64,000 bases of DNA from Sediminispirochaeta smaragdinae DSM 11293. Lineage in GTDB: Bacteria > Spirochaetota > Spirochaetia > DSM-16054 > Sediminispirochaetaceae. The position numbers and the translations under genes are program-made. A model generated the notes under the pieces. That model saw nothing but the letters and a program-made list of their open reading frames with translations. It was not told where the DNA came from and ran no database searches. Positions within the stretch are counted from its first letter, which is position 1, and each line of letters begins with the position of its first letter. Positions 1 to 9,228 of this stretch are shown piece by piece. The DNA lies in assembly GCF_000143985.1 (NCBI RefSeq), contig NC_014364.1, positions 2,046,001 through 2,110,000 of the forward strand, in the 5' to 3' direction.

Positions 1-866
1 GCTTCGATGAAAAGGCGAATATACGGTGGGCCAATAAGCTGAAATCCGAGGGAGTAAAGGTACTTTTCGGGGTTCCCGGCCTGAAGGTTCATTCGAAACT
101 TTGCATCATTACCAGGAAGGGGCACAAGGGAAGCGAGGAACATGTTTGTGCCATCGGTACCGGAAACCTCAACGAGGATACCGCCAGGCTCTATACCGAT
201 ACCTATCTCCTCACTTCTCATCCCGAGATTTGCAGTGAGGTCGATCAACTTTTTGGTTTTTTTGAGCGTAACTATCGGATTAGCCGTTTCAACCACCTTA
301 TCGTAAGCCCCTTTCAGAGCCGTCAGGCTTTTATCGCTCTCATTGAGGAACAAATAGGGCGGGTCAAAAAGGGGAAACAGGGACTCATTCGCCTGCAGCT
401 CAATAATTTGGCGGATAGGGACCTGATTCAGAGCCTCTACCGGGCAAGTGAGAAGGGGGTCTCGATCCAATTGATTGTTCGGGGGATGCTTAGCCTTATA
501 CCCGGTCGGAAAAAGATGAGCGAGAATATCGAGGTGATCAGTATCGTAGATTCTTATCTCGAGCATGCCCGTTTTTTCATCTTCGGTCCCGACGAGAAGG
601 TTAAAGTCTGGATCTCTTCCGCCGATTGGCTTCCCCGCAATATCGATCGTCGCGTGGAGGTTACGTGTCCCATCTACGATACCAATTTGAAGCGGGAACT
701 CATTGATCTTTTTTCCATTGAGTGGAAAGATAACGTGAAGGCAAGGAGAATTGTCGACGGCAAAGAGTTCCGCAATCAGAACGGTCTGCCTCCATGGCGT
801 TCCCAGTTAGAGAAGGGCCTCTACCTGAAGCGGCTTCATGAAGAAAGGGAAGCCGACCGCTCTTGA
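1..866 (+). CDS. ppk1: Polyphosphate kinase 1, C-terminal part (5' end outside window)
   Basis: PPK1 reversibly transfers the ATP gamma-phosphate to polyphosphate. The reading frame is open from base 3 to the TGA at 864-866, so about 287 C-terminal residues are present and the start lies upstream. The phospholipase-D-like catalytic half is recognisable: the VHSKL segment carrying the family's phospho-histidine region, then GTGNLNEDTARLYTD, the LVRGMLSLIP segment, and YLEHAR with the second conserved histidine, followed by SSADW and RNIDRRVEV. The order and spacing match E. coli Ppk closely. No frameshift is seen in this part. The ileS promoter lies over its stop codon. Confidence 0.93.
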   Translation, partial: FDEKANIRWANKLKSEGVKVLFGVPGLKVHSKLCIITRKGHKGSEEHVCAIGTGNLNEDTARLYTDTYLLTSHPEICSEVDQLFGFFERNYRISRFNHLIVSPFQSRQAFIALIEEQIGRVKKGKQGLIRLQLNNLADRDLIQSLYRASEKGVSIQLIVRGMLSLIPGRKKMSENIEVISIVDSYLEHARFFIFGPDEKVKVWISSADWLPRNIDRRVEVTCPIYDTNLKRELIDLFSIEWKDNVKARRIVDGKEFRNQNGLPPWRSQLEKGLYLKRLHEEREADRS

Positions 867-892
867 CATCACTGTTCCCTTTTCCCTAGAAT
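863..892 (+). promoter_or_regulatory. Predicted sigma70-type promoter for ileS
   Basis: A perfect TTGACA (863-868) is followed after 18 bp by TAGAAT (887-892). The -35 box overlaps the ppk1 stop codon. A second possible -10, TATACT, lies at 908-913. Transcription would begin near 899, giving a leader of about 43 nt with a GAGGAGG ribosome site before the TTG start of ileS. No T-box-like structure is apparent in so short a leader. Confidence 0.45.
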
Positions 893-941
893 GCTTTCCG
901 TGTTTTCTATACTCTTGTTTTGAATCCGTGAGGAGGAAACT

Positions 942-3900
942 TTGTTCAACCCGGTCGACCCAAAAGTAAATTTTCCCAAGATGGAAGAGGATATTCTTAA
1001 ATTTTGGGAGAATAACAATATTTTCCAAAAATCCATTGATCAGCGTGAGGGCAAGGATGAGTTTGTCTTTTATGATGGTCCTCCCTTTGCTACCGGTCTT
1101 CCTCATTTCGGCCACTTCGTACCAGGGACCATAAAGGATATTATCCCCCGTTATCAGACTATGAAGGGGAAAAAGGTTCTCCGGCGTTTCGGTTGGGACT
1201 GCCATGGTCTTCCCGTCGAGTACGAGATGGAAAAAGAGCTCGGGATTTCAGGCAAAAGTGAAATTGAAGCCTTTGGCGTGGCAAAATTCAATGAATCCTG
1301 CCGTTCTATTGTGTTGAGATATACCTCCGAATGGCGTCAGATCGTGACGAGAATGGGACGGTGGGTCGATTTTGACCACGATTACAAAACCATGGATCCC
1401 GATTATATGGAATCGATCTGGTGGGTCTTAAGCCAACTTTGGAAGAAGGGGTACCTCTACGAGGGGTACAATATTCTTCCCTACAGTCCCGCACTTTCGA
1501 CCCCTCTTTCAAACTTTGAGGTGAATCTCGGTGGCTACCAGGAGGTTGTGGACCCCGCAGTCACCATTCGCTTCAAGGTACGGGGAACCGAGTCGACCTA
1601 TATTCTGGCATGGACCACCACGCCTTGGACCCTGCCCAGTAACCTCGGCCTTGCATTTGGTCCCGATATCGATTATGTCAAGGTGAAAGACGGCGACGAG
1701 TATTACATCATGGCAAAGGAACGCCTTTCCGCGTATTACAAGGATCCGTCGGAATATGAGGTTCTGGAAGAGAAAAAAGGTACGGCTTATGCCGGAGTCG
1801 AATATGAACCGCTGTTTCCCTATTTTGCCCATTTACGGGAGCAAAATGCCTTTAGAGCCTTTACTGCAGACTATGTAACCACCGAAGATGGAACGGGTAT
1901 CGTACATACGGCCCCCGGTTTTGGTGAGGAAGATTATGCGGCCATGAAAGGAACAGGTGTCCCGGTCGTCTGTCCTATCGACGCAGAATGCCGCTTCACC
2001 GACGAGGTTCCTGACTACAAGGGAATTTTCGTAAAGGATGCCGATAAACCAATCATTCAGCGCCTGAAAGAAGAGGGTAAGCTCGTTCGGCGTGAAAACT
2101 ACAAACACCAGTATCCCTTCTGTTATCGGACCAAAAAACCCCTCATCTATCGTGCAGTAAGCTGTTGGTTTGTCGATATCGGAAAGATCAAAGAGAAGAT
2201 GCTTGCGGCCAACAGCAAGGTCAACTGGATCCCTGCACACTTGAAGAACGGCCGCTTTGGGAAATGGCTTGAAGGAGCGCGTGACTGGGCCATCAGCAGA
2301 AACCGCTATTGGGGAAATCCTATCCCCATCTGGAAATGCGACGGTTCCGATTATATTGAGGTGATCTCCAGCAGGGAAGAGCTTGAGAAAAAGTGTGGTA
2401 AAAAGGTCGAGGATCTTCACAAACACTTTGTTGATGAATTCACTTGGCCAAGCCCCGATGGTAAGGGGACCATGCGGCGAATTCCCGATGTGCTTGACTG
2501 TTGGTTCGAGTCGGGATCGATGCCCTATGCCCAGATCCACTATCCCTTTGAGAATAAAGAGTGGTTTGAAAAGAATTTTCCTGCCGATTTTATCTGTGAA
2601 GGTCTCGATCAAACCCGCGGATGGTTCTATACCCTTACAATCCTTGCCGCTGCACTTTTTGATTCTCCCGCCTTCATGAATGTGGTTACCAACGGCCTTG
2701 TCCTTGCCGAAGACGGAAAGAAGATGAGTAAATCGGAGAGGAACTACTCCGATCCCGTGGAGGTCATCGATAAGTTCGGGGCCGATGCCCTTCGTATGTT
2801 CCTGATGAATTCCGCGGTAGTGAAGGCCGAGGATCTTCGTTATTCTGACGATGGGGTAAAAGAGGTTTTAAAAACCTTCATCATCCCATTTTGGAATGCT
2901 TATAGCTTTTTTGTTACCTATGCGAATATCGACTCCTTTGAGCCGAAGGGGCTGAAAGAGGCCCCCGATAATCCCCTGGACCGGTGGATTCTCTCCGAAG
3001 CCGAGCATCTTGTTTCCGACGTTACCGCCCAGCTCGATGCCTATGATCTTCAAAAGGCGATTGAACCGATTGTTCGTTTCGTCGATTCCCTGAACAACTG
3101 GTACATCAGAAGGAGCAGAAGGAGATTCTGGAAGAGTGAGAACGATAGCGATAAGCTCCAGGCATATGAGACCCTCTATGCGGTCCTTATGAAGGTTGTC
3201 CGTGTCGCTGCTCCGATCATTCCCTTTATGACCGAAGCGATTTACCAGAATCTGAAATGTAAGGAAACGGCAGAGTCCGTTCATCTCTGTGACTATCCCG
3301 TTGCCGATGAATCGGTCCGTGATCTGGAACTTGAGAAAAAAATGGAGATCACCAGGAAGGCTGTCTCCATGGGGCGGGCCCTCCGAAGCATGCACAGCCT
3401 AAAGACGCGCCAGCCCCTCAAGGCCCTCTATCTGGTTACCAGGGATTTTCAGGAAAAGAAGATCCTTCGGGAGATGGAGGATATCATCAGGGAAGAGCTG
3501 AACGTCAAAGAGGTCCTGCTCAAAGAGAATGAAGAGGATCTTGTCGTCTATCAGGCAAAGCCGAACTACAAGGTGCTGGGAAGCAAGCTTGGTAAGTATA
3601 TGAAGGCTGTGGCAGGAAAGATCGAATCTTTGACCATGCGCGAGGTTCAATCCCTCCTCGAAGGGGCGACCCTTTCCCTTGACTATGAGGGAGGTACCCT
3701 TGAGCTGACTGAAGAAGGAATCATCGTGCAGCGTTTTGAAAAGGAGCATCTGAAGGTTCTGAACGACGGAAGCCTGACCGTGGGGCTCGACTCCGAGGTT
3801 ACCGAGGAGTTGAAGCAAGAGGGAACGGTTCGCGATGTGGTTCGAAGCGTCCAGAATATGCGTAAGGATCGAGGCCTTGAGGTTACCGATCGAATAAGGC

Positions 3901-4064
3901 TTTTTATCGACGGTACGCCGGCCCTTCGGGAAGCCGTCGACCTGTTTACCGATCATATCCTTGAAGAGACCCTTGCCGAGTCTGTCGACTTTAGAAAGGG
4001 GACGACTTCCGAGGAGCGTGAATGCGGAGAGGAACATTGCTGGATCGATCTGGTAAAGGTTTAA
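942..4064 (+). CDS. ileS: Isoleucyl-tRNA synthetase, long eukaryote-like type
   Basis: This class I synthetase charges tRNA-Ile in the cytoplasm. The 1040-residue product has the HIGH-type motif as HFGH (residues 55-58, within PPFATGLPHFGH) and KMSKS near residue 594. The editing domain lies between them and the anticodon-binding domain follows WYIRRSRRRFW. The start is TTG at 942, supported by GAGGAGG a few bases upstream; no better ATG exists. The PPFATGLPHFGH form and the length fit the type 2 IleS shared with eukaryotes and some bacteria rather than the common bacterial PPYANGxIHIGHA form. In established work type 2 enzymes tend to be insensitive to mupirocin. It heads a tight run with a lipoprotein gene, hisH and hisF. 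Confidence 0.97.
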   Translation: MFNPVDPKVNFPKMEEDILKFWENNNIFQKSIDQREGKDEFVFYDGPPFATGLPHFGHFVPGTIKDIIPRYQTMKGKKVLRRFGWDCHGLPVEYEMEKELGISGKSEIEAFGVAKFNESCRSIVLRYTSEWRQIVTRMGRWVDFDHDYKTMDPDYMESIWWVLSQLWKKGYLYEGYNILPYSPALSTPLSNFEVNLGGYQEVVDPAVTIRFKVRGTESTYILAWTTTPWTLPSNLGLAFGPDIDYVKVKDGDEYYIMAKERLSAYYKDPSEYEVLEEKKGTAYAGVEYEPLFPYFAHLREQNAFRAFTADYVTTEDGTGIVHTAPGFGEEDYAAMKGTGVPVVCPIDAECRFTDEVPDYKGIFVKDADKPIIQRLKEEGKLVRRENYKHQYPFCYRTKKPLIYRAVSCWFVDIGKIKEKMLAANSKVNWIPAHLKNGRFGKWLEGARDWAISRNRYWGNPIPIWKCDGSDYIEVISSREELEKKCGKKVEDLHKHFVDEFTWPSPDGKGTMRRIPDVLDCWFESGSMPYAQIHYPFENKEWFEKNFPADFICEGLDQTRGWFYTLTILAAALFDSPAFMNVVTNGLVLAEDGKKMSKSERNYSDPVEVIDKFGADALRMFLMNSAVVKAEDLRYSDDGVKEVLKTFIIPFWNAYSFFVTYANIDSFEPKGLKEAPDNPLDRWILSEAEHLVSDVTAQLDAYDLQKAIEPIVRFVDSLNNWYIRRSRRRFWKSENDSDKLQAYETLYAVLMKVVRVAAPIIPFMTEAIYQNLKCKETAESVHLCDYPVADESVRDLELEKKMEITRKAVSMGRALRSMHSLKTRQPLKALYLVTRDFQEKKILREMEDIIREELNVKEVLLKENEEDLVVYQAKPNYKVLGSKLGKYMKAVAGKIESLTMREVQSLLEGATLSLDYEGGTLELTEEGIIVQRFEKEHLKVLNDGSLTVGLDSEVTEELKQEGTVRDVVRSVQNMRKDRGLEVTDRIRLFIDGTPALREAVDLFTDHILEETLAESVDFRKGTTSEERECGEEHCWIDLVKV

Positions 4065-4957
4065 GTCCCCTGATGATGCCATCGGCAGCGACTGATAGGA
4101 GGGGACGGCGAATCTTTCGCCGCCCCTTTTTTCTTTTTTCGATTCTCCTCTCTGCTTTTCTCATCGGGTGTGCCGGAACCCCTAAGATATATGAGACAGG
4201 GGTGGAAGTCTTAACAGGGAAGGGGAACCTTACCCTTGTGGTGCAGGAGCCTTCGGCCTGGGAACCGACGCAACAATGGCTCCTGGATCTTCTTCTGGAA
4301 GCTGGAATGGAAGAGAAGCATGCCGCTATACTTTTGAACCGGACCGAGCGTATGTCTGTCGCCCTTGATTCGAAGGGATTGCGCCTTGCGCTTGCTGGCA
4401 ATTTTCCTCGTTTTGCCTTACGCAAAACGGTTCGCGAGGTAAACAGTGAACCGGGACTCCAAATGGCCATGCCGTGGAGCGGGGTTGTACTGGTCTCACA
4501 GGGGGATCACACATGGCTGAAAAGGGCGGCCGCCAATGAAGAAGATGAAGAAGGTTTTTTTGCGGGAGCCTTGATCCCTGGAGAGATCGCCTTCTTTCTG
4601 GAAGAGCCCGCATCTTTTGTTGATGAAGCGGACCTTACCGGCGTCGACCGTCTTCGCGTCCGGCTTGTTCCCAAGAGCATGGATGAAATGAATGGCTTTG
4701 AGACACGTATAGATATTACCTGTTCCGATGCCGAACGTGCGAAGCAGGTGGCGACCTCGCTGAAGACGGCCTTATTTGTCGTCAGTCGACAGGAGCATAT
4801 AGACGATGCAACTACGGCTTCCAGACAGCGATTTGCAAAGGAAGTTTTGCGTCTTCGGGCAGTAGGCCGGGAAGGAACGGCTATTGTGATTGGCCCGGTC
4901 TTTCTGCGGGAATATGACTTTGCCGTTATCGCTAAGATGAGGAATATACTGGGATGA
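4022..4957 (+). CDS. Putative lipoprotein of unknown function
   Basis: The 311-residue product has a basic N-terminus (RRGRRIFRR), a hydrophobic stretch and a lipobox ending LIGC at about residue 49, so it is probably a lipoprotein. The mature part shows no domain I recognise. It overlaps the 3' end of ileS: ATG 4022 has GAGGAG just upstream, consistent with translational coupling. A shorter start at ATG 4073 would give a more usual signal peptide length, and the choice is open. It lies 10 bp before hisH and is probably in the same transcript, although its content does not suggest a histidine-pathway role. Confidence 0.75.
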   Translation: MRRGTLLDRSGKGLSPLMMPSAATDRRGRRIFRRPFFLFSILLSAFLIGCAGTPKIYETGVEVLTGKGNLTLVVQEPSAWEPTQQWLLDLLLEAGMEEKHAAILLNRTERMSVALDSKGLRLALAGNFPRFALRKTVREVNSEPGLQMAMPWSGVVLVSQGDHTWLKRAAANEEDEEGFFAGALIPGEIAFFLEEPASFVDEADLTGVDRLRVRLVPKSMDEMNGFETRIDITCSDAERAKQVATSLKTALFVVSRQEHIDDATTASRQRFAKEVLRLRAVGREGTAIVIGPVFLREYDFAVIAKMRNILG

Positions 4958-4967
4958 AGGAGAAGAA

Positions 4968-5597
4968 ATGAAGGTAGGAGTTATCGACTACGATGCTGGC
5001 AATCTTGCAAGCGTCAGTACGGCCCTTCGATTTCTTGGTGCCGATTTTATCGTTTCACCGGATCATAGGGAACTTGATCGATGTGACAGGCTGATTTTCC
5101 CCGGCGTTGGTGAGGCCTTTCATGCTATGCATGTATTGCGGGAACGTTCACTGGACACATTGCTTCAACGCTATGCCGCGTCCGGCCGTCCTCTTTTGGG
5201 AATTTGTATCGGATGCCAGCTGGTGCTTGACCATTCCGAGGAGCGGGATACCGATTGCCTGGGAATCATACCGGGGCGGGTCTTGCTTTTCCCTGAACGC
5301 AAGGGCCTGAAGGTTCCTCACATGGGATGGAACTCGATACGCTTTTGCGGCGATACTCATCCTCTTTTCTCCGGAATTCCGGATGGTACGTCATTCTATT
5401 TTGTTCACTCCTACTATCCGCAGGTAGATCGAGCTCTGACCATCGCAGAGTGTGATTATGGCGAAACCTTTTCGGCTGCCTTTGCCCGGGATAACATTGC
5501 GGCAATGCAGTTTCATCCCGAAAAGTCCGGTCCATTTGGCCTACGGCTTTTAAAAAACTTTCTTTCTTGGAATCCGGGAGGCGCTGAGCATGTTTAA
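4968..5597 (+). CDS. hisH: Imidazole glycerol phosphate synthase, glutaminase subunit HisH
   Basis: HisH hydrolyses glutamine and channels ammonia to HisF, which forms imidazole glycerol phosphate and AICAR in histidine synthesis. The 209-residue class I amidotransferase has the nucleophile elbow GICIGCQL (catalytic Cys is the first one) and the HPEKSG segment with the catalytic His and Glu near residue 182. The second Cys in the elbow replaces the usual Met. A clear AAGGAG precedes ATG 4968. Its last bases overlap hisF, as is usual for these partner subunits. The other his biosynthesis genes are not in the window. Confidence 0.95.
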   Translation: MKVGVIDYDAGNLASVSTALRFLGADFIVSPDHRELDRCDRLIFPGVGEAFHAMHVLRERSLDTLLQRYAASGRPLLGICIGCQLVLDHSEERDTDCLGIIPGRVLLFPERKGLKVPHMGWNSIRFCGDTHPLFSGIPDGTSFYFVHSYYPQVDRALTIAECDYGETFSAAFARDNIAAMQFHPEKSGPFGLRLLKNFLSWNPGGAEHV

Positions 5598-6372
5598 GCG
5601 ACGAATCATTGTCTGTCTCGATGTTAGGGACGGAAAAACCACAAAGGGCGTGAAGTTCAAGGGTAATGTCGATATCGGAGATCCCGTGGAGATGGCCCGA
5701 GAGTATTACCATCAGGGGGCCGACGAACTCGTCTTTTACGATATCACCGCTTCAAATGAGAAACGTTCCATCATGATCGATGTTGTCCGTAAGGTCGCTG
5801 AAGAAATTTTCATTCCATTCTCGGTTGGAGGCGGTATTTCTTCCGTCGACGATATGTGGGATGTGATCCTGGCCGGGGCTGAGAAGATCAGCGTAAACAG
5901 TCAGGCGGTGAAAAATCCTTCCATCATAGAAGAAGGGGCTTCACGTTTTGGACGTCAATGTATAGTTCTTGGTATGGATGCCCTCTCTGATTCATCCATG
6001 CCGTCCGGCTACCGTGTTGTGATACATGGGGGGAGGGTGAAGACGGAATTGGACGCCCTTGAATGGGCTCTTCGTGCAGAGTCCCTTGGCGCGGGCGAGA
6101 TCGTGCTTAATTCCATCGACGCCGATGGAACAAAAGACGGCTACGAGTTGAATTTGACCTCGATGATTAGCAACGCCGTCTCCATCCCCGTGGTTGCATC
6201 CGGGGGTGCGGGCAAACCTGAAGATCTTGTGGACGTCTTTTCCAAGGGCTCTGCAGATGCAGCCTTGATAGCTTCCATGGTCCATATCCAGGGCTATACC
6301 ATCGGCGAGATTAAAGAGACACTTCGAAAAAACAATGTCGAAGTTAGAACGGACTCCTTTGTCGAGCCGTAA
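5590..6372 (+). CDS. hisF: Imidazole glycerol phosphate synthase, cyclase subunit HisF
   Basis: This (beta/alpha)8 barrel partners HisH. The 260-residue sequence has the opening [15 protein letters not shown] with the catalytic Asp, [18 protein letters not shown], the GMDALSD segment for the second catalytic Asp, and the phosphate-binding [12 protein letters not shown]. The product is full length. The ATG lies inside the hisH coding end (8 bp overlap), implying coupled translation and 1:1 production. Confidence 0.96.
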   Translation: MFKRRIIVCLDVRDGKTTKGVKFKGNVDIGDPVEMAREYYHQGADELVFYDITASNEKRSIMIDVVRKVAEEIFIPFSVGGGISSVDDMWDVILAGAEKISVNSQAVKNPSIIEEGASRFGRQCIVLGMDALSDSSMPSGYRVVIHGGRVKTELDALEWALRAESLGAGEIVLNSIDADGTKDGYELNLTSMISNAVSIPVVASGGAGKPEDLVDVFSKGSADAALIASMVHIQGYTIGEIKETLRKNNVEVRTDSFVEP

Positions 6373-6392
6373 GACTCGATGAGCGAAATATG

Positions 6393-6422
6393 TTGCCCGA
6401 ATTGCCCTGCAATGAGTATATT
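6393..6422 (+). promoter_or_regulatory. Possible promoter for the zinc-ribbon gene
   Basis: TTGCCC (6393-6398), an 18 bp spacer and TATATT (6417-6422) lie in the 97 bp gap after hisF. The -35 box is only a partial match. A separate start for the downstream gene is plausible because the gap is larger than elsewhere in this run. Confidence 0.3.
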
Positions 6423-6469
6423 AACGGTAACAGCATAAAAATTTATATTGACGGCGGAGGCGCAACTAC

Positions 6470-6772
6470 ATGCCTACTTATGATTACGAGTGCGACGAAT
6501 GCGGTCACACCTTTGAGTTTTTTCAGGCAATGTCTGATGATCCTATTTCCGTGTGTCCCAAGTGTGGGGGACACGTGAGGAGGCTTATCGGAGGAGGAAC
6601 CGGTATCATTTTTAAGGGAAGCGGTTTCTATGTCACCGATAATAAGCGAACGGGTGCTTCTTCCACCTCTTCTCCTATTAACGGAGACGAAAAAACGAAA
6701 CCCCAGAAATCAAACGAATCTCATGTTGAAAAGGCAGACAGTAAAAAAGAACCGGCTTCAACCAAGGGGTAA
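6470..6772 (+). CDS. FmdB-type zinc-ribbon protein
   Basis: This small cytoplasmic protein (100 residues) has a typical FmdB/CxxC-SSSS zinc ribbon. It opens with MPTYDYECDECGHTFE, and a second pair follows in CPKCGG, so four cysteines can bind one zinc. After IFKGSGFYVTDNK, the hallmark end of the family domain, comes a low-complexity Ser/Thr/Lys-rich tail. GGAGG precedes ATG 6470. The family has been linked loosely to regulation and amide metabolism, but no function can be assigned here. Its 3' end overlaps the convergent thiI by 15 bp. Confidence 0.85.
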   Translation: MPTYDYECDECGHTFEFFQAMSDDPISVCPKCGGHVRRLIGGGTGIIFKGSGFYVTDNKRTGASSTSSPINGDEKTKPQKSNESHVEKADSKKEPASTKG

Positions 6773-7972
6773 GGTTGTCCCCTGGTCTTCTTTCTGAAAC
6801 GAATGGGGAGGAAATACATATACCTCCCTGTCCTCATATGCCCTTTTAAGCTCTTCGTCGAGGCTCAGGCTTCGGTATGCCGTGGTAAGAAGTTCCTTAT
6901 TGGGGTGTACCAAAGGGTGTTTGGGACTAAAAATGGTACAGCAGTCTTCATAGGGAAGGATACTGGTTTCGAAGGTACCTATTCTCCTGGCAATCGTGAT
7001 GATCTCTTCCTTGTCCAGACCGATGACCGGACGGAAAATGGGGCGCTGGGCAAAGGAGCCGGTAAGGGTAATGCTTTCTATGGTTTGGCTTGCTACCTGG
7101 CTAAGGGCCTCGCCCGTAACCAGGGCCTTGGCTCCCGTATCGGCGGCAACCATATCGGCAATCTCCACCATGGCGGCCCTCATATGGAGGGTCAGTTCCT
7201 CGCTTCTTCCCCGTTGCTTCATGAAGATTTGTGCTTCGGTGAAAGGAATGACATGAAGCCGTATGCCTCCGGTGTAGGGGGCCAAAATCTCTGCAAGTTT
7301 CTTCACCTTATCGAGGGCTTCATTCGAGGTATAGGGATACGCATGAAAATAGACGGCGTCCAGTTTCAAACCGCGTTTTGCCATGAGGAAAGCTGCGACC
7401 GGAGAGTCGATGCCACCGGACAGTAAAACAACCCCCTTGCCTGCACAGCCGACCGGAAGCCCTCCTGGGCCCTTTTCCATCCTCCCATAGATATATGCTG
7501 CTTCGCGTATCTCCACTCCCAAAACCCAGTCCGGGGTTTTGACGTCGACATGGAACTCCTGATGGGCACCGGCGATACGGGCACCGATATCGCAGGCTAT
7601 TTCGTACGAGGTCATTGGAAAACTCTTATCGGCCCTTCGTGCGGAAACCTTGAAGCTCTGTAGCTTTCCGTCCGAGGCTATCTCATCGGCAATCAGCGAT
7701 GCTGCCTCCCTGATCTCTTCTATTCGCTTGTCACAGCGAAGGGCCTTGGTGAATCCCACTATGCCGAAGGTGCTTGAGAGTACGGAGCGTACCGCCTCTT
7801 CCGGAGCCTCCTGACATCTAAGATACACCCTTCCACTATGCATTCGCAGCTCTGATCGGTAGGGCAGCAGCTTTTTTTTGATATTCTTTCGTAAAAGCCT
7901 TTCGAAAAAGATTCGGTTATCTCCCTTTAGGGCTATTTCCCCGAAACGTATCAGATACAGTGATTCTTTCAT
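6758..7972 (-). CDS. thiI: tRNA 4-thiouridine synthetase ThiI
   Basis: ThiI adenylates U8 of tRNA and receives sulfur from a cysteine desulfurase; some members also serve thiamine synthesis. The 404-residue product contains an N-terminal ferredoxin-like/THUMP region, the PP-loop LLSGGIDSPVA near residue 185, and EDCCTIFSPKHP near the C-terminus. It lacks the C-terminal rhodanese domain of E. coli ThiI, as in Bacillus-type ThiI. It lies 9 bp downstream of the nifS-like gene in the same direction, so that desulfurase is the likely sulfur donor. Confidence 0.94.
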   Translation of the reverse strand: MKESLYLIRFGEIALKGDNRIFFERLLRKNIKKKLLPYRSELRMHSGRVYLRCQEAPEEAVRSVLSSTFGIVGFTKALRCDKRIEEIREAASLIADEIASDGKLQSFKVSARRADKSFPMTSYEIACDIGARIAGAHQEFHVDVKTPDWVLGVEIREAAYIYGRMEKGPGGLPVGCAGKGVVLLSGGIDSPVAAFLMAKRGLKLDAVYFHAYPYTSNEALDKVKKLAEILAPYTGGIRLHVIPFTEAQIFMKQRGRSEELTLHMRAAMVEIADMVAADTGAKALVTGEALSQVASQTIESITLTGSFAQRPIFRPVIGLDKEEIITIARRIGTFETSILPYEDCCTIFSPKHPLVHPNKELLTTAYRSLSLDEELKRAYEDREVYVFPPHSFQKEDQGTTLPLG

Positions 7973-7981
7973 CTTCTTTCC

Positions 7982-9154
7982 TTAAAATGCCCTTCCGAGA
8001 AATTGTATTGTCTGATCAAGGGCTTGCAGAAATTGTTCTATCTGGGCACAGGTGGTATCTGGGCCTATGGAAATGCGAAAGGCTCCCAGGGCATCCGCTT
8101 CTCCGACTCCTGCCTTCATAAGGGCACGTCTGATTTTCTTTCCACCATGACTACCACGATTTGAACAGGCAGATCCAGCGGATATGGCATATCCCTTATC
8201 GTTCATGACGCGTACCAATGTTTCGGAAGGAATGGGTGATGCGGTGGCGCTGATGGTCGATCCGACAAAATTCCGGGGTGATGCCTTTCGCGAACGAGGA
8301 ATAACGCTTACCCCTTTCATGGAGGAAAGCCCCTCAAATAGCAGCATCTGTGCCTCTTTACTCGGCAGCCGTCCCTCCGTGGCCATGGTAAGGCTTTCGG
8401 TCAAAGCCGCAATGGCTGGCAGGTTTTCCGTTCCCGGCCTCATACCCATTTCCTGGCCCCCACCTGGAAATGGATGGGCAAGAGGTTTCTTAAGGTAAAG
8501 AATTCCTATCCCCCGGGGAGCTCCTATCTTGTGGCCGCTGAAGCTGGCGGAATCGATCCCCGAAGCGATGATATCTTCGGCAATACTAATCTCTCGTTTA
8601 CCGCCTGCCTGAACCGCATCGGTGTGAATATGAACGGGATGACCTTCCTCTTTACTTCGTATTGCTTCAACAAGCTTTTGTATGGGAAAGATCTCCCCTG
8701 TTTCGTTGTGGACTGCCATACAGCAGGCAAGCTTTGTATCCCCGGTGATGAGCCTTACATACTCTTCCACGGAAAAACGGCTCTCCTCCCGGATCGAAGG
8801 CTCTGCCAGGGAAAAACCGAATTCGCTGAAAATCGGGCGATACTCCCATATGGCGGGATGTTCGAAGCCTGGGATGATAATCTTTCCGGTTCCCTTAGTC
8901 CTGAGAAAAGAGTGGAGAACAATGGCATTGCTCTCTGTTCCTCCGGAGGTGAAAATGATGTGCTCCGGTTCGGTTCCCAGCATATGGGCAACACGCTTCC
9001 TGCACGCTTCGAGAAGAGACGATGCCTCTTTCCCTTCTTTGTGTACTGCCGAAGGATTTCCGGGAAATCTTTCGGCAGTTTTATCATAAGCCTCTCGGGC
9101 TCGATCGCTTAAAGGTGCTGTTGCCGCCCAATCGAGGTATATTCTTTCCATCAT
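7982..9154 (-). CDS. Cysteine desulfurase, NifS/IscS family
   Basis: This PLP enzyme removes sulfur from cysteine and holds it as a persulfide. Recognisable elements of the 390-residue protein are YLDWAATAP at the start, SGGTESNA (67-77), HTDAVQ, the PLP lysine in FSGHKIG (K209) and the persulfide cysteine in SAGSACSNRGS (C330), followed by the RISIG-type ending. The gene is paired with thiI, the arrangement of dedicated ThiI-partner desulfurases in Gram-positives. I see no SD before ATG 9154. Its promoter's -10 ends 6 nt upstream, so the mRNA may be leaderless (see promoter entry). The divergent neighbour encodes an ArsR-type regulator. Confidence 0.94.
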   Translation of the reverse strand: MMERIYLDWAATAPLSDRAREAYDKTAERFPGNPSAVHKEGKEASSLLEACRKRVAHMLGTEPEHIIFTSGGTESNAIVLHSFLRTKGTGKIIIPGFEHPAIWEYRPIFSEFGFSLAEPSIREESRFSVEEYVRLITGDTKLACCMAVHNETGEIFPIQKLVEAIRSKEEGHPVHIHTDAVQAGGKREISIAEDIIASGIDSASFSGHKIGAPRGIGILYLKKPLAHPFPGGGQEMGMRPGTENLPAIAALTESLTMATEGRLPSKEAQMLLFEGLSSMKGVSVIPRSRKASPRNFVGSTISATASPIPSETLVRVMNDKGYAISAGSACSNRGSHGGKKIRRALMKAGVGEADALGAFRISIGPDTTCAQIEQFLQALDQTIQFLGRAF

Positions 9155-9160
9155 GGAGCG

Positions 9161-9189
9161 ATGATAGCGTTAATGATACGCTCTTTCAA
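9161..9189 (-). promoter_or_regulatory. Predicted nifS promoter giving a leaderless transcript
   Basis: Read on the minus strand, TTGAAA (9189-9184) and TATCAT (9166-9161) are separated by exactly 17 bp, and only 6 nt separate the -10 box from the ATG at 9154. A normal +1 would coincide with the start codon. No Shine-Dalgarno sequence is possible. Confidence 0.55.
9166..9182. repeat. Short inverted repeat in the nifS promoter spacer, possible operator
   Basis: AGCGT and ACGCT flank a 7 bp centre (9166-9170 and 9178-9182). The repeat lies almost entirely between the -35 and -10 boxes of the nifS promoter and about 20 bp upstream of the divergent regulator's promoter, a place where a bound repressor would block nifS. 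Five-bp arms are short and could occur by chance. Confidence 0.3.
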
Positions 9190-9199
9190 GACAATGGCC

Positions 9200-9228
9200 T
9201 TGAAAAAAGTGCTTATCACGTGTATCCT
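9200..9228 (+). promoter_or_regulatory. Predicted promoter of the ArsR-type gene, near-leaderless
   Basis: TTGAAA (9200-9205), 17 bp, then TATCCT (9223-9228). The chosen ATG at 9239 lies 10 nt after the -10 box, so the expected leader is only about 4 nt. There is no SD upstream of that ATG. Confidence 0.5.

Noticed and set aside
869-941. T-box or other riboswitch upstream of ileS
   Set aside because: The leader is only about 40 nt and shows no T-box motif or paired stems.
1833-2612. 259-codon minus-strand open frame inside ileS
   Set aside because: Antisense shadow of a certain gene; no motifs, no start signal, codon pattern follows ileS.
4968-6372. Alternative role of the HisH/HisF pair outside histidine synthesis
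   Set aside because: Both have the canonical motif sets of the histidine enzymes; the lone pair alone is not enough to claim a different pathway.
6803-7426. 207-codon plus-strand frame opposite thiI
   Set aside because: thiI is supported by PP-loop and family order; the opposite frame has no recognisable domain.
8474-9112. 212-codon plus-strand frame opposite the cysteine desulfurase
   Set aside because: Antisense to a certain gene; contains no conserved feature.
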